A stretch of DNA of 64,000 nucleotides from Tetraselmis striata. Taxonomy: Eukaryota > Chlorophyta > Chlorodendrophyceae > Chlorodendrales > Chlorodendraceae. The notes below the pieces were generated by a model. It was not told where the DNA came from. It worked only from the letters and a program-made list of their open reading frames with translations, and made no database searches. Within the stretch, counting starts at the first letter, position 1. The number at the start of each line of letters is the position of its first letter. The translations under genes were made by a program, and so were the position numbers. Of the stretch, positions 26,474-38,626 are shown one piece after another. The DNA lies in NCBI GenBank assembly GCA_006384855.1, contig VCJN01001012.1, forward strand, positions 186,001-250,000, in the 5' to 3' direction.

Positions 26474-28545
26474 TCAGAAAGGTCCTCTACAACGACTGCG
26501 AGGTGGAAGCAGTAACATGAGAAGACGCAGAATGGGCACGAGCCCACGCATCAGACTTGGCCATCTGCACACCGGCAGAGAGAATGCCGCCCAGGGTACC
26601 ATGCACGCAAGCCGAGACCCGCTGCAACAGCCCCCGCCGTGTGCGCGACAGATGACGGCGGAACTCAGCATGTTGGCTGGCGACAAAGTTCCGAAGTGCC
26701 TGAACGGATTGACCACGAAGGAAGCACGAGGTCGGGGCGGAAGGACCGCCATGGAAGTTGCGCACAGCCACCGGCACCGCGAAGATGTAGACCACCGTCA
26801 AAGCGGACTTTCCGAGACGGCCGCGGTCCTCAACCACAAAAGGGTAGTACCGGTGAACACCCTACACTGGGGCGGAAGACGCCCGGTCCGCGGCCAACTT
26901 ACCATGCTCCGCCTCGGTCGCCGCGATTCCCGGGGTGCACCAGCAGGGGTCGTTGCTCCAAGTGGGGGTCGTGGAGGACACGCACGCGAAGTCGATCATG
27001 TAATCGCACGCCGGCCCCCCGCCCACCCCGCCAGCGTGAAGTCCGACGGCCGCGAGCGGTCCGCTGGGCGCAGCCCACTCGTCTCAAGGGTCAAGTCGCC
27101 GGCTCCCGAACGGTCCCGGTCAAGCACCGCCCCCGCATCAATTGCCACAGATGCCCACAGATTCTTCAAAGCGGTATGCATGCGGTGCTTGTAGTTCGCT
27201 ACGGGGCATATGGGTAAATGATCCACGATGAAATCCGTAACGCTCCGATTCGAGCCGTCCGTAGAGCGAAGCCATAAGGGATCAATACCACACGTGGGGC
27301 CAGGGCAAGTGACAAGCGCGGAACCTCCGCGCGGGCAAAGGCCCAGTACCCGCGCAACGGCGGCCGAATAAGCAGCATGGGGAATCTTGCGGGCTGACTC
27401 GTGATCCGACTGGAAAAGCGATAGGGAGCCCGGCCCGCACGCGCTGTACATGCGCAGGGTATCAAGTCGCGAGGCCGCGGCACCAGTACGCTGGAAGCTG
27501 AGATCGAGGGCCACGAAGTCACGCAAGCGAATCGCACGGCTGAGGTGGCGTTGGACAACCATGGTCGTGGGTTGATCATCGGAGGTCGCACCCGAAACCG
27601 TACCCGAGGGCGGAGCAGCAGAACCTGGCAGCGATTCTGGGAGGGAAACAGTCGCTGCTGACGGAGGGTATGCCACTAAATCGCTAGGCGACGGTATCTT
27701 CAGAGCTACAAAAGCGCATGTAGTAACGGTATTGGCAGAACTCGCACCACCGATAGATAGCAAGCAATTGCTGGGCAACAGAGGCGGCCTCACCATGACC
27801 AACTCCAAGAGGAGTGGCCGTAAAAGGAGATGTGGTGACGCGCAGTCCTCCGCTAGTGCTCGTACCCGTACGGGTCGTAGTACCAGCTGCTTGATCCGAT
27901 GCAGCGATGGTCGTAGCATTACTGACCGTAAGTAACTCGAAGATCTCGTGGGCGTGCCCATACGCCGCGCGTGCGCGCCGCACATCTTCGTTGCGGTAAC
28001 GTTGTTAGGGCCCGTACAGTCTCGTACACGCGGCGCGTCTCACGCGCCCATGGCAAAGCACTCATAGCCACAGACGACATACACCTCGGCGTGGACCGCC
28101 TCGTATACGGGGCCAAGGGCGGGCCCGTACTCCCGTACCAGCTTTGGCAGGACAACCGATTGCGCGGAATAAAACGCCGCAGGGGCCTCGGACTGCAGCA
28201 AGGCCAGATTCAGACCGCCAAAATCCGCGGGCATACTCATTTGAACGATTGCAACCTCCATGCGCGGTGTGGAATGGTCGCAAGCGTCCAGGCCAAGCAG
28301 CAAAAACGCAGCCGAAATGTTGGCGGCGTCCACGGCCTCCAAGAAAGGGTCAAGCTCCGACGGCGGCATCATGCGGCTGAGGAAGCCAGTCTGCCGCACC
28401 GCGCATACGACTAGCAACCGCATGGCCCCATGGTGGCAGCCGTATCCCGACATGCCAAAGGAGGCGATGCGCTCCAACAGTGTGGCGTGGGCCTCCCGGC
28501 GCCGCCCCAACGCGCCGGTCATCCACTCGGGGTAATGGCTTCATA
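26474..28545 (-). mobile_element. LINE fragment A (C-terminal half of RT ORF)
   Basis: Minus-strand remains of a LINE-type ORF. The 5-prime part (about 28040-28520) reads like the region after the RT palm with MPADFGGLNLALLQSEAPAAF (compare LPxxxGGLGLRSA in LINEs). The next part (about 27200-27570) has LQRHLSRAI-like and SAVARVLGLCP phrases. The last part (about 26490-27000) resembles a restriction-like or PD-(D/E)XK endonuclease end (RPSDFTLAGW, later HRYYPFVVEDRGRLGKSAL). The reading shifts between frames several times, so it is dead. It is about 2 kb, 5-prime truncated, and matched by copy B at 46640-48700 in inverse orientation. Confidence 0.65.
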
Positions 28546-30178
28546 ATAAACGGGTATGATGGTAGTAGGCGCCTTTCGATACGGGTGGACGAGACGGTGG
28601 ACGGGTTCTAATCCAACCCATACAAAAAACGTACAACAGCATCTCGTCCACGCGTACTTCTACGGGCGTCCCGTATCAACTCGTCCACTGCCGTGCAAAT
28701 TGCTGGTTGAAATCACAGGTTGAAATCGCCCAAAATTGCCGACCTCGTCCGCCGCTCAGTGGACGAGTTCCTAAACAAAACAACCCATGCTACCACCGCG
28801 CGCGCCGCGGCGTCGCGCCAGCAGCATCCCACATCTCCACGCCCGTCACCATCACGCGCGCTGCGCTTTTGCGTCGAGACTGGGAGCCGTCGGTAGTTCT
28901 GGGCACTCCACTCGTCGCCCCGTGCCACACGCCACCTACTAACTAAAGCTCGCCAGTTTCTTGGATGGCTGACCGGTCTTAAGATGTCCCCGTCGCATCC
29001 TCGCCCTCTTCGGGCGGTGTAATCGGGAGTGTTGTCGCCGCATTCACTGAGTATGTAGTCCGACGGTTGTCCGGGGTGTCCAGTGAGCAGCCGCCGCAGC
29101 AAGCGCCACCTAAAACCGACTCACCCCCTCAGGCTGCCAGCTCGTCCGCGCTGCGTGTGTAGGGTTCCTGCGCATCGGTTCCTCAGGATACGGCGGTTGA
29201 GAAGCAAGGGCGAAGGGTTAATAGGTCTTGTAGGGTTTGGTCATCCTCTCACAGATTACTCGTTCCAGTACCTGGGCGGTTCTGGCGTACGAGTAGGTCG
29301 TACAGCCGCGGTCCTATATATGTATATAAATATGTATAAAGCATGTGGCGACGACCCTGTACCCTGTAGTACTACCTTCGACTACCCGTAGCTATACGGC
29401 CATCTGCTGGCGCCTGGCGGACGGTCAGGTCCCGGACGGTCAGTCCACGACTTTCCAATGTGTCCATGTTGTCATTAATACAAAGCGAATGACAGCATCA
29501 TCCTGCGATTATGATTCGGGTCCTTATCCTACAAAGTGCGTCATCTGCCATACGGTGTACCATTGCGTACGAATCCCCAGATGCCACTCTGTCATGTGGC
29601 GGACTGACGGTCACACCACGAGGATCGTCGCGATGACGACGACACGCGCGCGCCCGGACGCGCGTGCTGGCTGCGCACGCCCGGGTCGGGCATTCTGGGC
29701 CGAACCGCCGGAGCGCTTATGTGGGCTTTTTCCTTCCCCAGTACTTTCCGTGCATTCTCTTGACGCTCTCCCTGTAACTAAAATATACCGCCGGAGCGCT
29801 CCTGCGCCGGCTCCGTGCGCGCTGTTGATTGCTCAGCGTCCCGAGCCACCCCGCCCAATGGTTTCATCGCCTCGTCAATTGCGGCACCCCCATGCACGCG
29901 CTCACCGACCGCCTCGTCTTCGGCAATTCCCAAGCACCTCTTTAATCCTGCTGAAAAAAATGCAGTCTTAGCCACTCCTGCTTGACACGAATCCTCCCAG
30001 TGAGAACCTTGCAGCCGGCTTGGCTCTCGCGCTGCGCTGCACGATCGACCGGTCGGCGCCCGCCTGGCCGCTCCGTCGTGACGGCTCCGGGAGCAAACCG
30101 ACTGGTCGACATCCAGTACTGCCTCCATAGCCACAACGACGCGACATTCCCCACGCCACTGATCCATCGAGGATCACA
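28546..30178. other. Gene-free stretch upstream of the DCAF12-like gene
   Basis: No gene recognised. Contains several GTCCAC-type words near 28580-28760. The last few hundred bases probably hold the promoter and 5-prime leader of the DCAF12-like gene. Confidence 0.4.
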
Positions 30179-32472
30179 ATGCCCGAGGCTCCATTCTGGT
30201 CCGCTTTCACCGGGGACGGCGCTGCCGGCGCGCGTCTCGGCAGCGCCGCGAGCGGGCTTGCGGGCAGCAAGCGGTCGCGCTCGGAGCCCCCCTCCCCGCT
30301 TCACAGCACCCCACAGCGGCCATGCGGCGACTGGCATACTTGCTCGTTCATCCGCCGCCTCGCCAACGCTCAGACCGGATGGACGCGAAGCAGGTGCGTG
30401 CTGGCTAAATTTCTGGGTGGGTCGTTGGCGCGGGCGCAGGGCGGAGACAGTGCCGGCGAGTCGGTACATGTGAAATACGCCGACTCATCTTGGGCACCCG
30501 CTCGCTCTGTGCCGCAGGGCTGCCTACGTGCGGCGAATGCAGCAAATCTGTGCCACCATGCTTCCCGGCCAGCTACAAGAGAAGAGGATGCCCCCCTGTT
30601 CACTGAAGGCTTATGACAAGGCCTTCTCGGCGGTGCGTCGCCTGCGCGCCTCCGCTGGTTGCTGCTAAGTGTTAATTCTGCAAAGAACTGGAGGCGCGGA
30701 GACTGCTCAGACTCGGGCGCCCTGTTTACCCCACTTTACGCACTTTCGAACCCGCAGGCGTGGGCTTCTGATGACGTGGTACTAGTTGGCACCAAATGTA
30801 ACAAGCTGGTGGAGCTCAACTTCAGGAGCGGCACCAGCCGGGCCCTGCCGCAGCAGCTGCGCGCACCGCCAGTACCCGGGCTGGTGCCTCCGAGCAGCCC
30901 TGACAACCCGATGCTGGATGGCCCCCTGTGCGGGATCCGCTGCCTCGCCATGAGCCCAAATCGCAGCATGGTGGCGCTTCCAGGGGAAGATCCGCGCACT
31001 GCTTGCGTGCTGCGCCTGCCCAGCTCCCCTCCGAGCAGCGGCGCCGTGAACGGGGGCAGTAACTACACGCACTTAAAGACCTTCTGCGTGAGTGGGCCTC
31101 ATCGACTGACATGGGGCTTTCGAGCGCCCGTGGACCAAGCATTGAAACTGCTGCCGCATACACGCCGTGACATGCAATGTGATTGCGCTGGCCTTCTGCA
31201 GGGTCACAGCGACTGGATCTTTGGCATCACCTGGATCACCGACCGCCACGTCGCCACCTGCTCCCGCGACTGCAGCATCGCACTGTGGTCATTGGCCAGT
31301 GACTCCCACTCTTCGGGCGCCCCCTCCAGCACGCCGTTTATCAAGCATGCTGTCACACAGCGCGGACATTCGGTGCGCTGGCCCTCGCCTGCTGGCTTCT
31401 CACGCTATCCCCTGTGCGCGATGTGTTGAATTTCTCCCCAACCTTCTACGCCTCACGCTGAGCCAAAGCGTCTGCCCGGCTCAGGCGAGGGTCCGTGATC
31501 TACGATTCTGCCAAAACTCAAAGCGGATGGCGAGCCTGGGCACGGATGCTATCGTGAGCATCTGGGATGCACAGCTGCAGCCCGTGCGCCAGGTAAGCAG
31601 CGCTGATGAGGCATCCTGGTGTGCCCCGGCCAGCCAGCAAGTCAGCAAGCGGCCGGTCTGAGTTGTGACTATCTGGCACGGCCCCTTGACCCTCTCTCCA
31701 GATCGGGCTAGACCACAAGGACGAGCTTGTCTGCCTGGCGCAGCGTGAAGACCTGGTGGCCGTAGGTAGCCAGAACTATGTGATGCTGGCGGACCCACGT
31801 GCCCCACGGGGCGTGGCCAACATCCCGGGGGCAGAGCACAATCAGAGCGTGCGCTCCATCACCTTCCATCACGACCTCATCACCATCGGCAGTGGCTACG
31901 GGCGCATCTCCTTCTACGACCTGCGCGCGGGACGTTTCTTGAAGTGGCACGAAGATGCGCTCGGCACGGGCACCGCAAGCAGCCTGAGGATGGACCAAGG
32001 CTGGCTCGCCCCCAACATGTTCTTTGGGTGAGGCATGCGCCGCCCCCCCCCCCCCCCTCTGGCAAAAAACACGACCCTCCCGTATCCTGGCTTGCTAAAC
32101 CTTGCGATACACACAGCAAGACTTCAGTCCAAAAAAGGAAGTGCTGATCCTCACTGGACACAATTTCCGTATATACATATACATCACGCTACCTACCAAA
32201 GAATACAGCATCTACACTACATGCAGCAGGCACAGCAACCCGCCCATTACTTGTTTAAGTCTGAACTTTCAGCTTGAAGGGGGGGGGGGGGGGGGTAGCT
32301 TTTCCTGAGACGTGTGGCCTGTGATCCATATTGCAGGGATGAAGTGCCGCTGGAAGCGGTCTCGCCTGCCTGCTACGCTCATAGCTGGGACCCCTCCGGC
32401 ACGCGCCTCTTTGCATGTGGCGGGCCGCTGGCGTCGGGCATGATTGGCTGCTACATGGGCCTCTGGGAGTAA
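30179..32472 (+). CDS. DCAF12: DCAF12-like WD40 protein (CRL4 substrate receptor)
   Basis: Seven exons: 30179-30393, 30518-30632, 30758-31087, 31202-31372, 31485-31592, 31702-32027, 32337-32472. All introns are GT-AG and phases agree throughout, giving 466 residues (human DCAF12 has 453). Family landmarks in order: VVLVGTKCNKL, GIRCLAMSPNRSMVALPG, GHSDWIFGITWITDRHVATC, VRDLRFCQNSKRMASLGTD, LVAVGSQNYVMLADPR, SVRSITFHHDLITIGSGYG, then YAHSWDPSGTRLFACGG and the end GLWE. Animal DCAF12 docks substrates with C-terminal acidic degrons on DDB1-CUL4 ubiquitin ligases; the same role here is inferred. The N-terminus has a basic KRSRSE stretch. Intron 6 holds poly-C and poly-G runs. A TGTAA signal follows at 32645. 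Confidence 0.9.
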
Positions 32473-32644
32473 GGGCCCGGAGCTTGGGTGAAATGATGCT
32501 CCATGGCGGCCGTCGCAGCATGAATGCGCGCGGCAGACCCCCCCCCCCACCCCCCAACCCCCCACCCCACCCCAGTATGAGACGCAAAAGCAATAAAAAT
32601 ACTTATTTCGTGCCTTAATGTGCAGCCATTAGCTGTGTGTACAC

Positions 32645-32649
32645 TGTAA
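32645..32649 (+). terminator. TGTAA polyadenylation signal (DCAF12-like gene)
   Basis: Canonical chlorophyte poly(A) signal about 170 bases after the stop, only a few bases from the oppositely oriented signal of the next gene. Confidence 0.6.
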
Positions 32650-32653
32650 TCTA

Positions 32654-32658
32654 TTACA
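32654..32658 (-). terminator. TGTAA polyadenylation signal (small coiled-coil gene)
   Basis: Minus-strand TGTAA 45 bases downstream of the stop at 32703. It implies that the two convergent mRNAs overlap at their 3-prime ends. Confidence 0.6.
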
Positions 32659-32702
32659 CACTGATCGTCTGAGGCTGAAGTGCGCAGCGACGGTCACGAT
32701 GC

Positions 32703-33367
32703 CTATGCCGCCGCCACCTTTGCGTCGCCCTCCGCTACGGCGCGTTTCAGGTGTAACACCTGGTACTTCAGCTTGGAGTTCTCCGCTTCCAGCACCTTAG
32801 CGTTCGCCATCGCCTGCGGCCGTGTAGACACATGTGCGTCAAGTGCTGCGCCGTGAAGCACGGTGAACGCCACGTGCAAAGTTCAGGGCACATCCAACCT
32901 CCTCAAACTTGGCCTGAAGCTCCTCTTGCTCCGCCTTCGCCTTGACCAGCACCCCCCGCACCTCCGTCAGCGCCGCGGCGTACTTGGAGGTGTCGGCCGA
33001 AGGTCCCGGCGCTGCAGGTTTTTGCAGCACAAACAGCTCAAAGCGGGCTACCAGTCACTGGGCAATTTGAGGGGTTGGACCGGGCGGAGTGGGCTATCGC
33101 ACACCCAAGGACATAGTAACCTCCCCAAAGACCCGCCCTCGTTCCTCCTCGATGCGTATGATGGCGACGCATACAGCGGCTAGTCCAGCAAGGGTGCCGC
33201 CAGCGTTGCAGGGCGCGAAGAAATTAACCAGCAGGCGGGCGGAATTGGGCGCATGAGGGCGTACCCACTGCGGCGCCGCCGCCGGCCAGCCTAGTCTCCA
33301 GTAAGTTTAGTCGCTCCTCGGCGGCCTTGGCTCGGGCCTCGAAGGCATCTAGCGCCATGTCATTCAT
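32703..33367 (-). CDS. Small coiled-coil protein, 3 exons
   Basis: Exons on the minus strand: 33367-33265, 33011-32899, 32813-32703. GT-AG introns and consistent phases give 108 residues. Start taken at the ATG of MNDMALDAFEAR; an upstream extension is possible. Nearly all of it is a coiled coil with two heptad stretches (RAKAAEERLNLLETRL and LVKAKAEQEELQAKFEE) and a final leucine-rich block (LEAENSKLKYQVLHLKRAV), separated by a Gly/Pro linker. The ENxKLKYxxxxLxRA phrase also occurs in the N-terminal coiled coil of some arginyl-tRNA synthetases, but that is not enough to assign a role. Likely a protein-protein interaction adaptor. Confidence 0.65.
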
Positions 33368-35590
33368 ACTGGCTGGCCCGCCCGCGTGCTCGTGCCCTGG
33401 GTAGAGGCGATCAGCGGCACTGGCACGCACGCCCTGCCTGGGAGGGCGAGGGGTTAAGGACCCGGGTAGGGGGGGTGGGGGTGCGGCAAGTGCCGTCGAC
33501 AAGCGCGTGGGCAGGAAGGGCCTGGCTGGGCTGGTGCTTCGTTTGGAAACACAAGCTGTAGCAGTTCAGTAGTTGTCAGGTGTTCTAATTGTCAGTGCGG
33601 GCGCTCTGGCGGCGACAGAACGGACAGCGCTGCTGGACGAATACAGCGCTGGTGACTACACCTGTACCATCATACGAGCAGCCGGCTGTCAGGAGGGTAC
33701 CAGAGTATGCCCCGCCCGTATCTGCGGTGAAATCTGCGGCGTATATCACCTGCCAATTAAAAGATGGTTTTTACTTTCATTACAAGATTAAGAAATGATT
33801 TGAATCACTGAATAAAATTACTGTCCGGACCTTTTCTCATGCTAGCGCGTAGGTGGCAGAATATTCAAATGGCGGTGCCTGTCCTGGCCGTGTTTTGGCA
33901 CCCTTCTAGCGTTTTCCGATCATGTTCTGCTGCTAAAATATGCTGTCATCCGCGGAGTGATTTCATTCCCCTGAATGAATAATTGTTTTACAAAAGTACA
34001 TGGTACCGAACGGCATAAATGTGATCGTGCTGATAGTCCCTAACATTCATGTAGTCGCTATGGCAGTCGCTACGGGTACCAGGTAAGGATTACCACCGGT
34101 ATGGTAGCGACAATGTACCGCTAGTCTCTGTATCGACAGCAAATGGTGCATGCTATACTGATGATGATGATTAATTGCTTCTGTATAGCTAGTAAACCGG
34201 GCTCTGTGGACCACCTAGTGGGGGGATGCCAGTGGCACTACCTAACTTTGGACTTATGACCCCCAGACTCACATTAAGGCAAGACAAGGACCGTATGTAG
34301 CCCTCCCTAGTATGGATGGTCGTTTGGAACAGTGTCGGTCAGTGGGCGCGTGCGCAAGTGCCAGTTGGTCGGTTCTTATTTAACATGGGGTGCATGGCTA
34401 TCATGGACCACTTAGCCGATCCCATCCCCGCCGACACCTTGGAGCCCCCAAGGACGCCCGCCAATAACCGCTATCGGCCAGCAAGCGGCGTGCAAGGCCT
34501 CCGTACACACCAAGGGGGGGGGGGGGGGGTCACGGGGGTGCTCCAACAGCCGGTGCGGTGCCAGAGCTAACGGCGGCGACATCCGCGCCGTTAATCGCCG
34601 CGGCCACCTGATAGACAGCCATGATATGCTTTGCTAATGTGTAGGTTGGCTGGGCCCCAGCAACAGTCTGGGCAGCATGGACCTAAGGCCCGTCTGTGTT
34701 GGTGATGTGTTGCAGGAGACGGGAGCGTTTGGGTTTCGGCTAGGACGGGCGGCCGGTAGCCATTACAATTGCTGTGCATATGGCTATAGAATGGTTTTGA
34801 AGAAAATGTATTTATGTCATGTGTGTGTGTGTGTGTGTGCGTATGTGTGTGGTATGTATCTCAGAGCGCCGGTAAGCACGGCGAGAGAATGAGCAATCAT
34901 ACTGACATTCGCTGCATTATATGTGGCGGCGAGCTACTAAACGGCACGGAAAACCAGCATTTTCAAATGCCGATCTGCAGCTGTATTCCGCAAACTGCGT
35001 ACCGCTACATCCACGGCAATTGAAAACGCTCAGTTTTTTCCGAGCCGTGCCCGCCCGCAAATGGGCGGCATACACTGAGACAACACTAGTACGTGGCCTC
35101 AGTGTGCAACCGCGTGCAAGAACCTTCCGCGGAGCCAGTGTAGAGTGGTCATCAGCCAAAATCAGGACTCATCCTCATCCGACTGCTCGAGAACATACCA
35201 AGAAAAATATTCTCTGGGCGACCGTCCACCTCAAAAACCGTACATTCATCCGGTTCAGGATCCGGCACGTGAGCCTCGCAAGGCACATGTGTGGTCGGCG
35301 TTTCGGGAACGATTGAGCGCTCGTCCACAACATTGGAACCCGAGTGGGCATGATTGCGCGTGATACAGAGAGCAATCTCTCCTCACTACACGTCATATGC
35401 GTGACTTGGCACGAAACACTACTGGAGCCCATATGTTGACCCCAATCTGCTCTAGAAATCCCGGCATTAGCAGCGGCAGAAGCACTGCCACTACGGCAAG
35501 AGTAGTGTGATGCGCAAGTAGCCTAGAACTCCTTAGCGGTAACACCCATAATAATAGAGCCCATCCGCTGCAACATCAAGTACCAAGTGT
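33368..35590. other. Gene-free stretch
   Basis: No gene recognised. Features seen: a possible further 5-prime exon of the small coiled-coil gene near 33400-33450, a poly-G run at 34513-34529 and a (GT)n stretch at about 34820-34838. Confidence 0.4.
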
Positions 35591-35599
35591 AATGGGAAA

Positions 35600-36830
35600 A
35601 TGCAGTATTTTGGCATTGGGAGCAGTATCGCCCGGGGAAGACCGGACAGATTTTCCGACAAAGCCCCGAAAGATAGGACGGACATGAGCTTGCCTATCCT
35701 ATTAATTACCGCTGCAGAAGCCAAACAGGGCAATAGGGACGGGAATCTCAAAAATCACGACCTGCGTCCATTGATGGTACTGATCCGCTTTCCTTTTTGC
35801 GAATGTAACCGTGACAAATTTATCCCCTGGGGCGAAAACGACATCGGTGTGTCTCAAGCCCGACGCTCAGTCGAACCGGCACATATTGCGCCAAAACAGA
35901 GAACGCAAACTACCGCGGACTACCAAGTGGCAGTAAGAAGCACTCTCTTGCGCATACTACGCAGACGCAAACGCGAGGACATCCCGCCAAAGGAAAGGTT
36001 CTTTGCGATTAGAAAACTTGAGGCCGATAGAGTGCTTAGCCGCTTCTCTCACCATAGCAGACCACGGGAAGAGAGTAGGGAGGTGATTGTAAAAATATAG
36101 ATACGTTGGTGTAACGCACTCACACCGGAAGCTGTTTTAACAACCGAGTACGACTCAGCTGCATTAGCAATGAGCTGCAAATAGAGAGCCACCATCTTAT
36201 CCGACGCCAGCAGAGGGGTTCTGGGAACCGAGCGAGAGGCGCGCCACTTAAGGAAACGGCGCCATGCGTAGGCACAGCTGGAGCCATTGCTCTCGGCAAC
36301 AGTAGCACGAGCAGAATTACGAAGATCATACAAAAGGGAACACTCTACAAGGTCATCTTGATTATTACCAAACTCGTCCCAAGAGGTTGCTGGCATCTCA
36401 GAACCACCGGGAGGGTTAGCAGTGTGAACAGCCGCCGTGGACGCAGCGGTACACGAGCGGGAGAACTGGGGGGCCTAACCGTGACCATTTGATCCGGATG
36501 GCCAGAATGTCCCAGGTCGGCGGACAATGCGGTTTCTGGTTGTCACTGTTCCGGCCCGGGAGTATAGGTCAGGATCCTCCCTTGGGAGCCACAGCCAGTC
36601 CTCGACTCCGTCAATAAAGTGAGCACCATCAGGTGAAAGGATATGCCACCAGGTGGAGGAATCCCAACAGGGAATAATCAAAGTGCCCGTAGCAGCACAA
36701 GTGTGCATGTGCCTGAGCACATCATCCTCCATTTTGAATGGGGGATTAATCCAGCAATTAAACTGAGACCAATCATAGTGCATGGAGTTGACACCATGAG
36801 CGCCTGGGCACCAAAACTAAGAAAATAATG
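35600..36830 (-). mobile_element. DIRS-like tyrosine-recombinase retrotransposon fossil
   Basis: Minus-strand remains in the order expected of a DIRS/Ngaro-type element. At 36475-36783 lies the end of an RNase H-like region (FNCWINPPF, then TLIIPCWDSSTWWHIL, compare the VVPxWPxxxWWPLL phrase of these elements). At about 36049-36396 lies the N-terminal SAM-like domain of a tyrosine recombinase (AYAWRRFLKW, LYLQLIANAAES). Toward 35700 the reading resembles the recombinase core. No terminal repeats were found. It is broken, with several breaks, and looks old. Confidence 0.55.
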
Positions 36831-36849
36831 GGCTGGGCCGGGCGCACCG

Positions 36850-37167
36850 ATGGTGGTGTCGCTTGAGGTCTCGGACGGGCGGCTGGTGGCGCAGCACTCA
36901 CTGGAGGCGCGCATGTCGGTGTACGGCGGGAAGCGGCTGTATGCAGGCGCGCGCTACGTTTGCTGGGCGCTACCAAGGCCAGGTCGGGAGCTGCATGCGA
37001 CGGAGGTGAAGGTGTGGGTGGCGGATCCGGTGGGCGCACTGTGCACTGAGTGCAACTGCCGCGGCGACAGCACGTGCGAGGGGATGGGCTGCCCGGCGCA
37101 GGTGTGCCGCTGCCGGCCGGACCGCATTGGCATGGAGAACTGCGCCACGGAGCCCAGCTGCGACTGA
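36850..37167 (+). pseudogene. Cys-rich EGF-like gene fragment
   Basis: A 105-codon frame whose second half is Cys-rich (CTECNCRGDSTC, CPAQVCRCRPDRIG, then ENC and SC), the spacing of an EGF-like repeat. The part before it is beta-like (YAGARYVCWALPRPG). Coding-like sequence seems to continue after the stop (EWNPPLWVQLMRELAALQAP around 37205-37260) without a clear splice site. This is probably an isolated or decayed piece of a host extracellular protein gene. It could instead be an exon of a gene not otherwise visible. Confidence 0.4.
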
Positions 37168-37419
37168 CGCTTCCTGCCGCTGCAGACGGACGGCCCCTCG
37201 GCAGAGTGGAACCCGCCGCTGTGGGTGCAGCTTATGAGGGAGCTCGCGGCGCTGCAGGCGCCCGCCGGGAAGTGCAACGCCGACGTGTTCAGCGGCGTCA
37301 TTGGCGCGGGTTGGCCCGAAGGTGGAGTCGGTGCTTCCAGGCGTGTTGCACCCAGGATCCTCCGCTCTTGGTGGGCCGCTGTCTGGCGGAAGGCGCCTGT
37401 TACAGCAAGTAGTGGTGAG

Positions 37420-38596
37420 ACGCTATTATAGCGCTGCTGCTAATGCATACCAGTGTGCCATCTGAATACTGGTGCCGTACAGGGAATGGCAATATCTTAT
37501 CTTGGCCCGCTCTTGGACGACCTGTATAATCCTTAGTCACTAATACATGTAGCGACCAATCTGCTATCTGCTATACAACTATAGATGCGATTCTTGATGT
37601 ATGGGACTTGCGGGGGGGGGGGGGGGGGGGGGGGTCGGCTCCGCCGGCCTCTGCGCTCCCGCGCGCCACTGATGATTGCAACTAATAATTGTAATGCTGG
37701 TCGTCCTCAGCCAGAGATAATAATGGTATGGTAGGATGGTTTAACGCGCCCAGCTCTGCGGCCTTGTCGCCTGAGGGCACCTAAAGGGCATCACCCAGCC
37801 CCAAGTGGGTACCTGGCTATAGCCTGGTTTTGAATCAGTAAATGTATTTATCTCGTGTGTGTGTGAGTATGGGGGGGGGGGGGGGGGGGGGGCTACGTCC
37901 AGCTGCAGAGGCGCAGTGACGACGACATGTTGGTTAACTAGGATCCTGTGGTGTAAACATACACCAGGTATATTTTGCTCCTCAGTTTACAGGTTGTGCC
38001 TGGTGCATACCGCCCCCAACCGACAACCTTCAAGCTCCTGCAGTGCAGCCCATACATGCTGCATCTGCGTACAGGTATTGGGTCAATGATAGGCTGTCGA
38101 GATAGGAACGCGGTAGCTTTCCCGGGTGAACTTAACCGGTATAACCGTAGAAACACATCTTGGCGAGTGACTATGTTTTGTACATGTGTCAACAATCATA
38201 ACACCCCATAAACCAACCATGGATCCAGTCTATCCGTTATGGCACAGATAATGGATAACCGCCGACCGTGTACACATATGCTATTATTATGTATGCCACA
38301 TTACACAGCTGCTCAGGCGCCCAGACCCCCGCAGACTCTCTCGCTCTGATTGGCAATAATATCTGAACGTGGGGGTGGATTTGCTTGCCTGTCAGTGATG
38401 GAGCTCCGGTCAACTGCTTGGACCTGTCGACCTACAGCAGCATAGCTAGAATCGCTGGTCACCACAGGCAGACAAGATGATAACCATGATCCCAGTGGCC
38501 CAGTGGGGGGGGGGGGGCTAGCAAGTTATGGGAATTTTCAAGCGACATTTTTAGCGCGGCTTCCTTCTCTCACAATATGACAAAGGTTGAGATATT
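37420..38596. other. Gene-free stretch with poly-G tracts
   Basis: No gene recognised. Contains 23 G at 37612-37634, a G tract at about 37871-37892 next to a (GT)n run, and a shorter one near 38505-38517. Confidence 0.5.
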
Positions 38597-38601
38597 TTAC
38601 A
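38597..38601 (-). terminator. TGTAA polyadenylation signal (protease gene)
   Basis: Minus-strand TGTAA 26 bases downstream of the protease stop. Confidence 0.55.
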
Positions 38602-38626
38602 TGCGCTCTATCCACACAACCATGAG

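Noticed and set aside
35600-36100. Plus-strand frame of 166 codons
   Set aside because: It lies opposite the recombinase part of the DIRS-like fossil and has no domain of its own.
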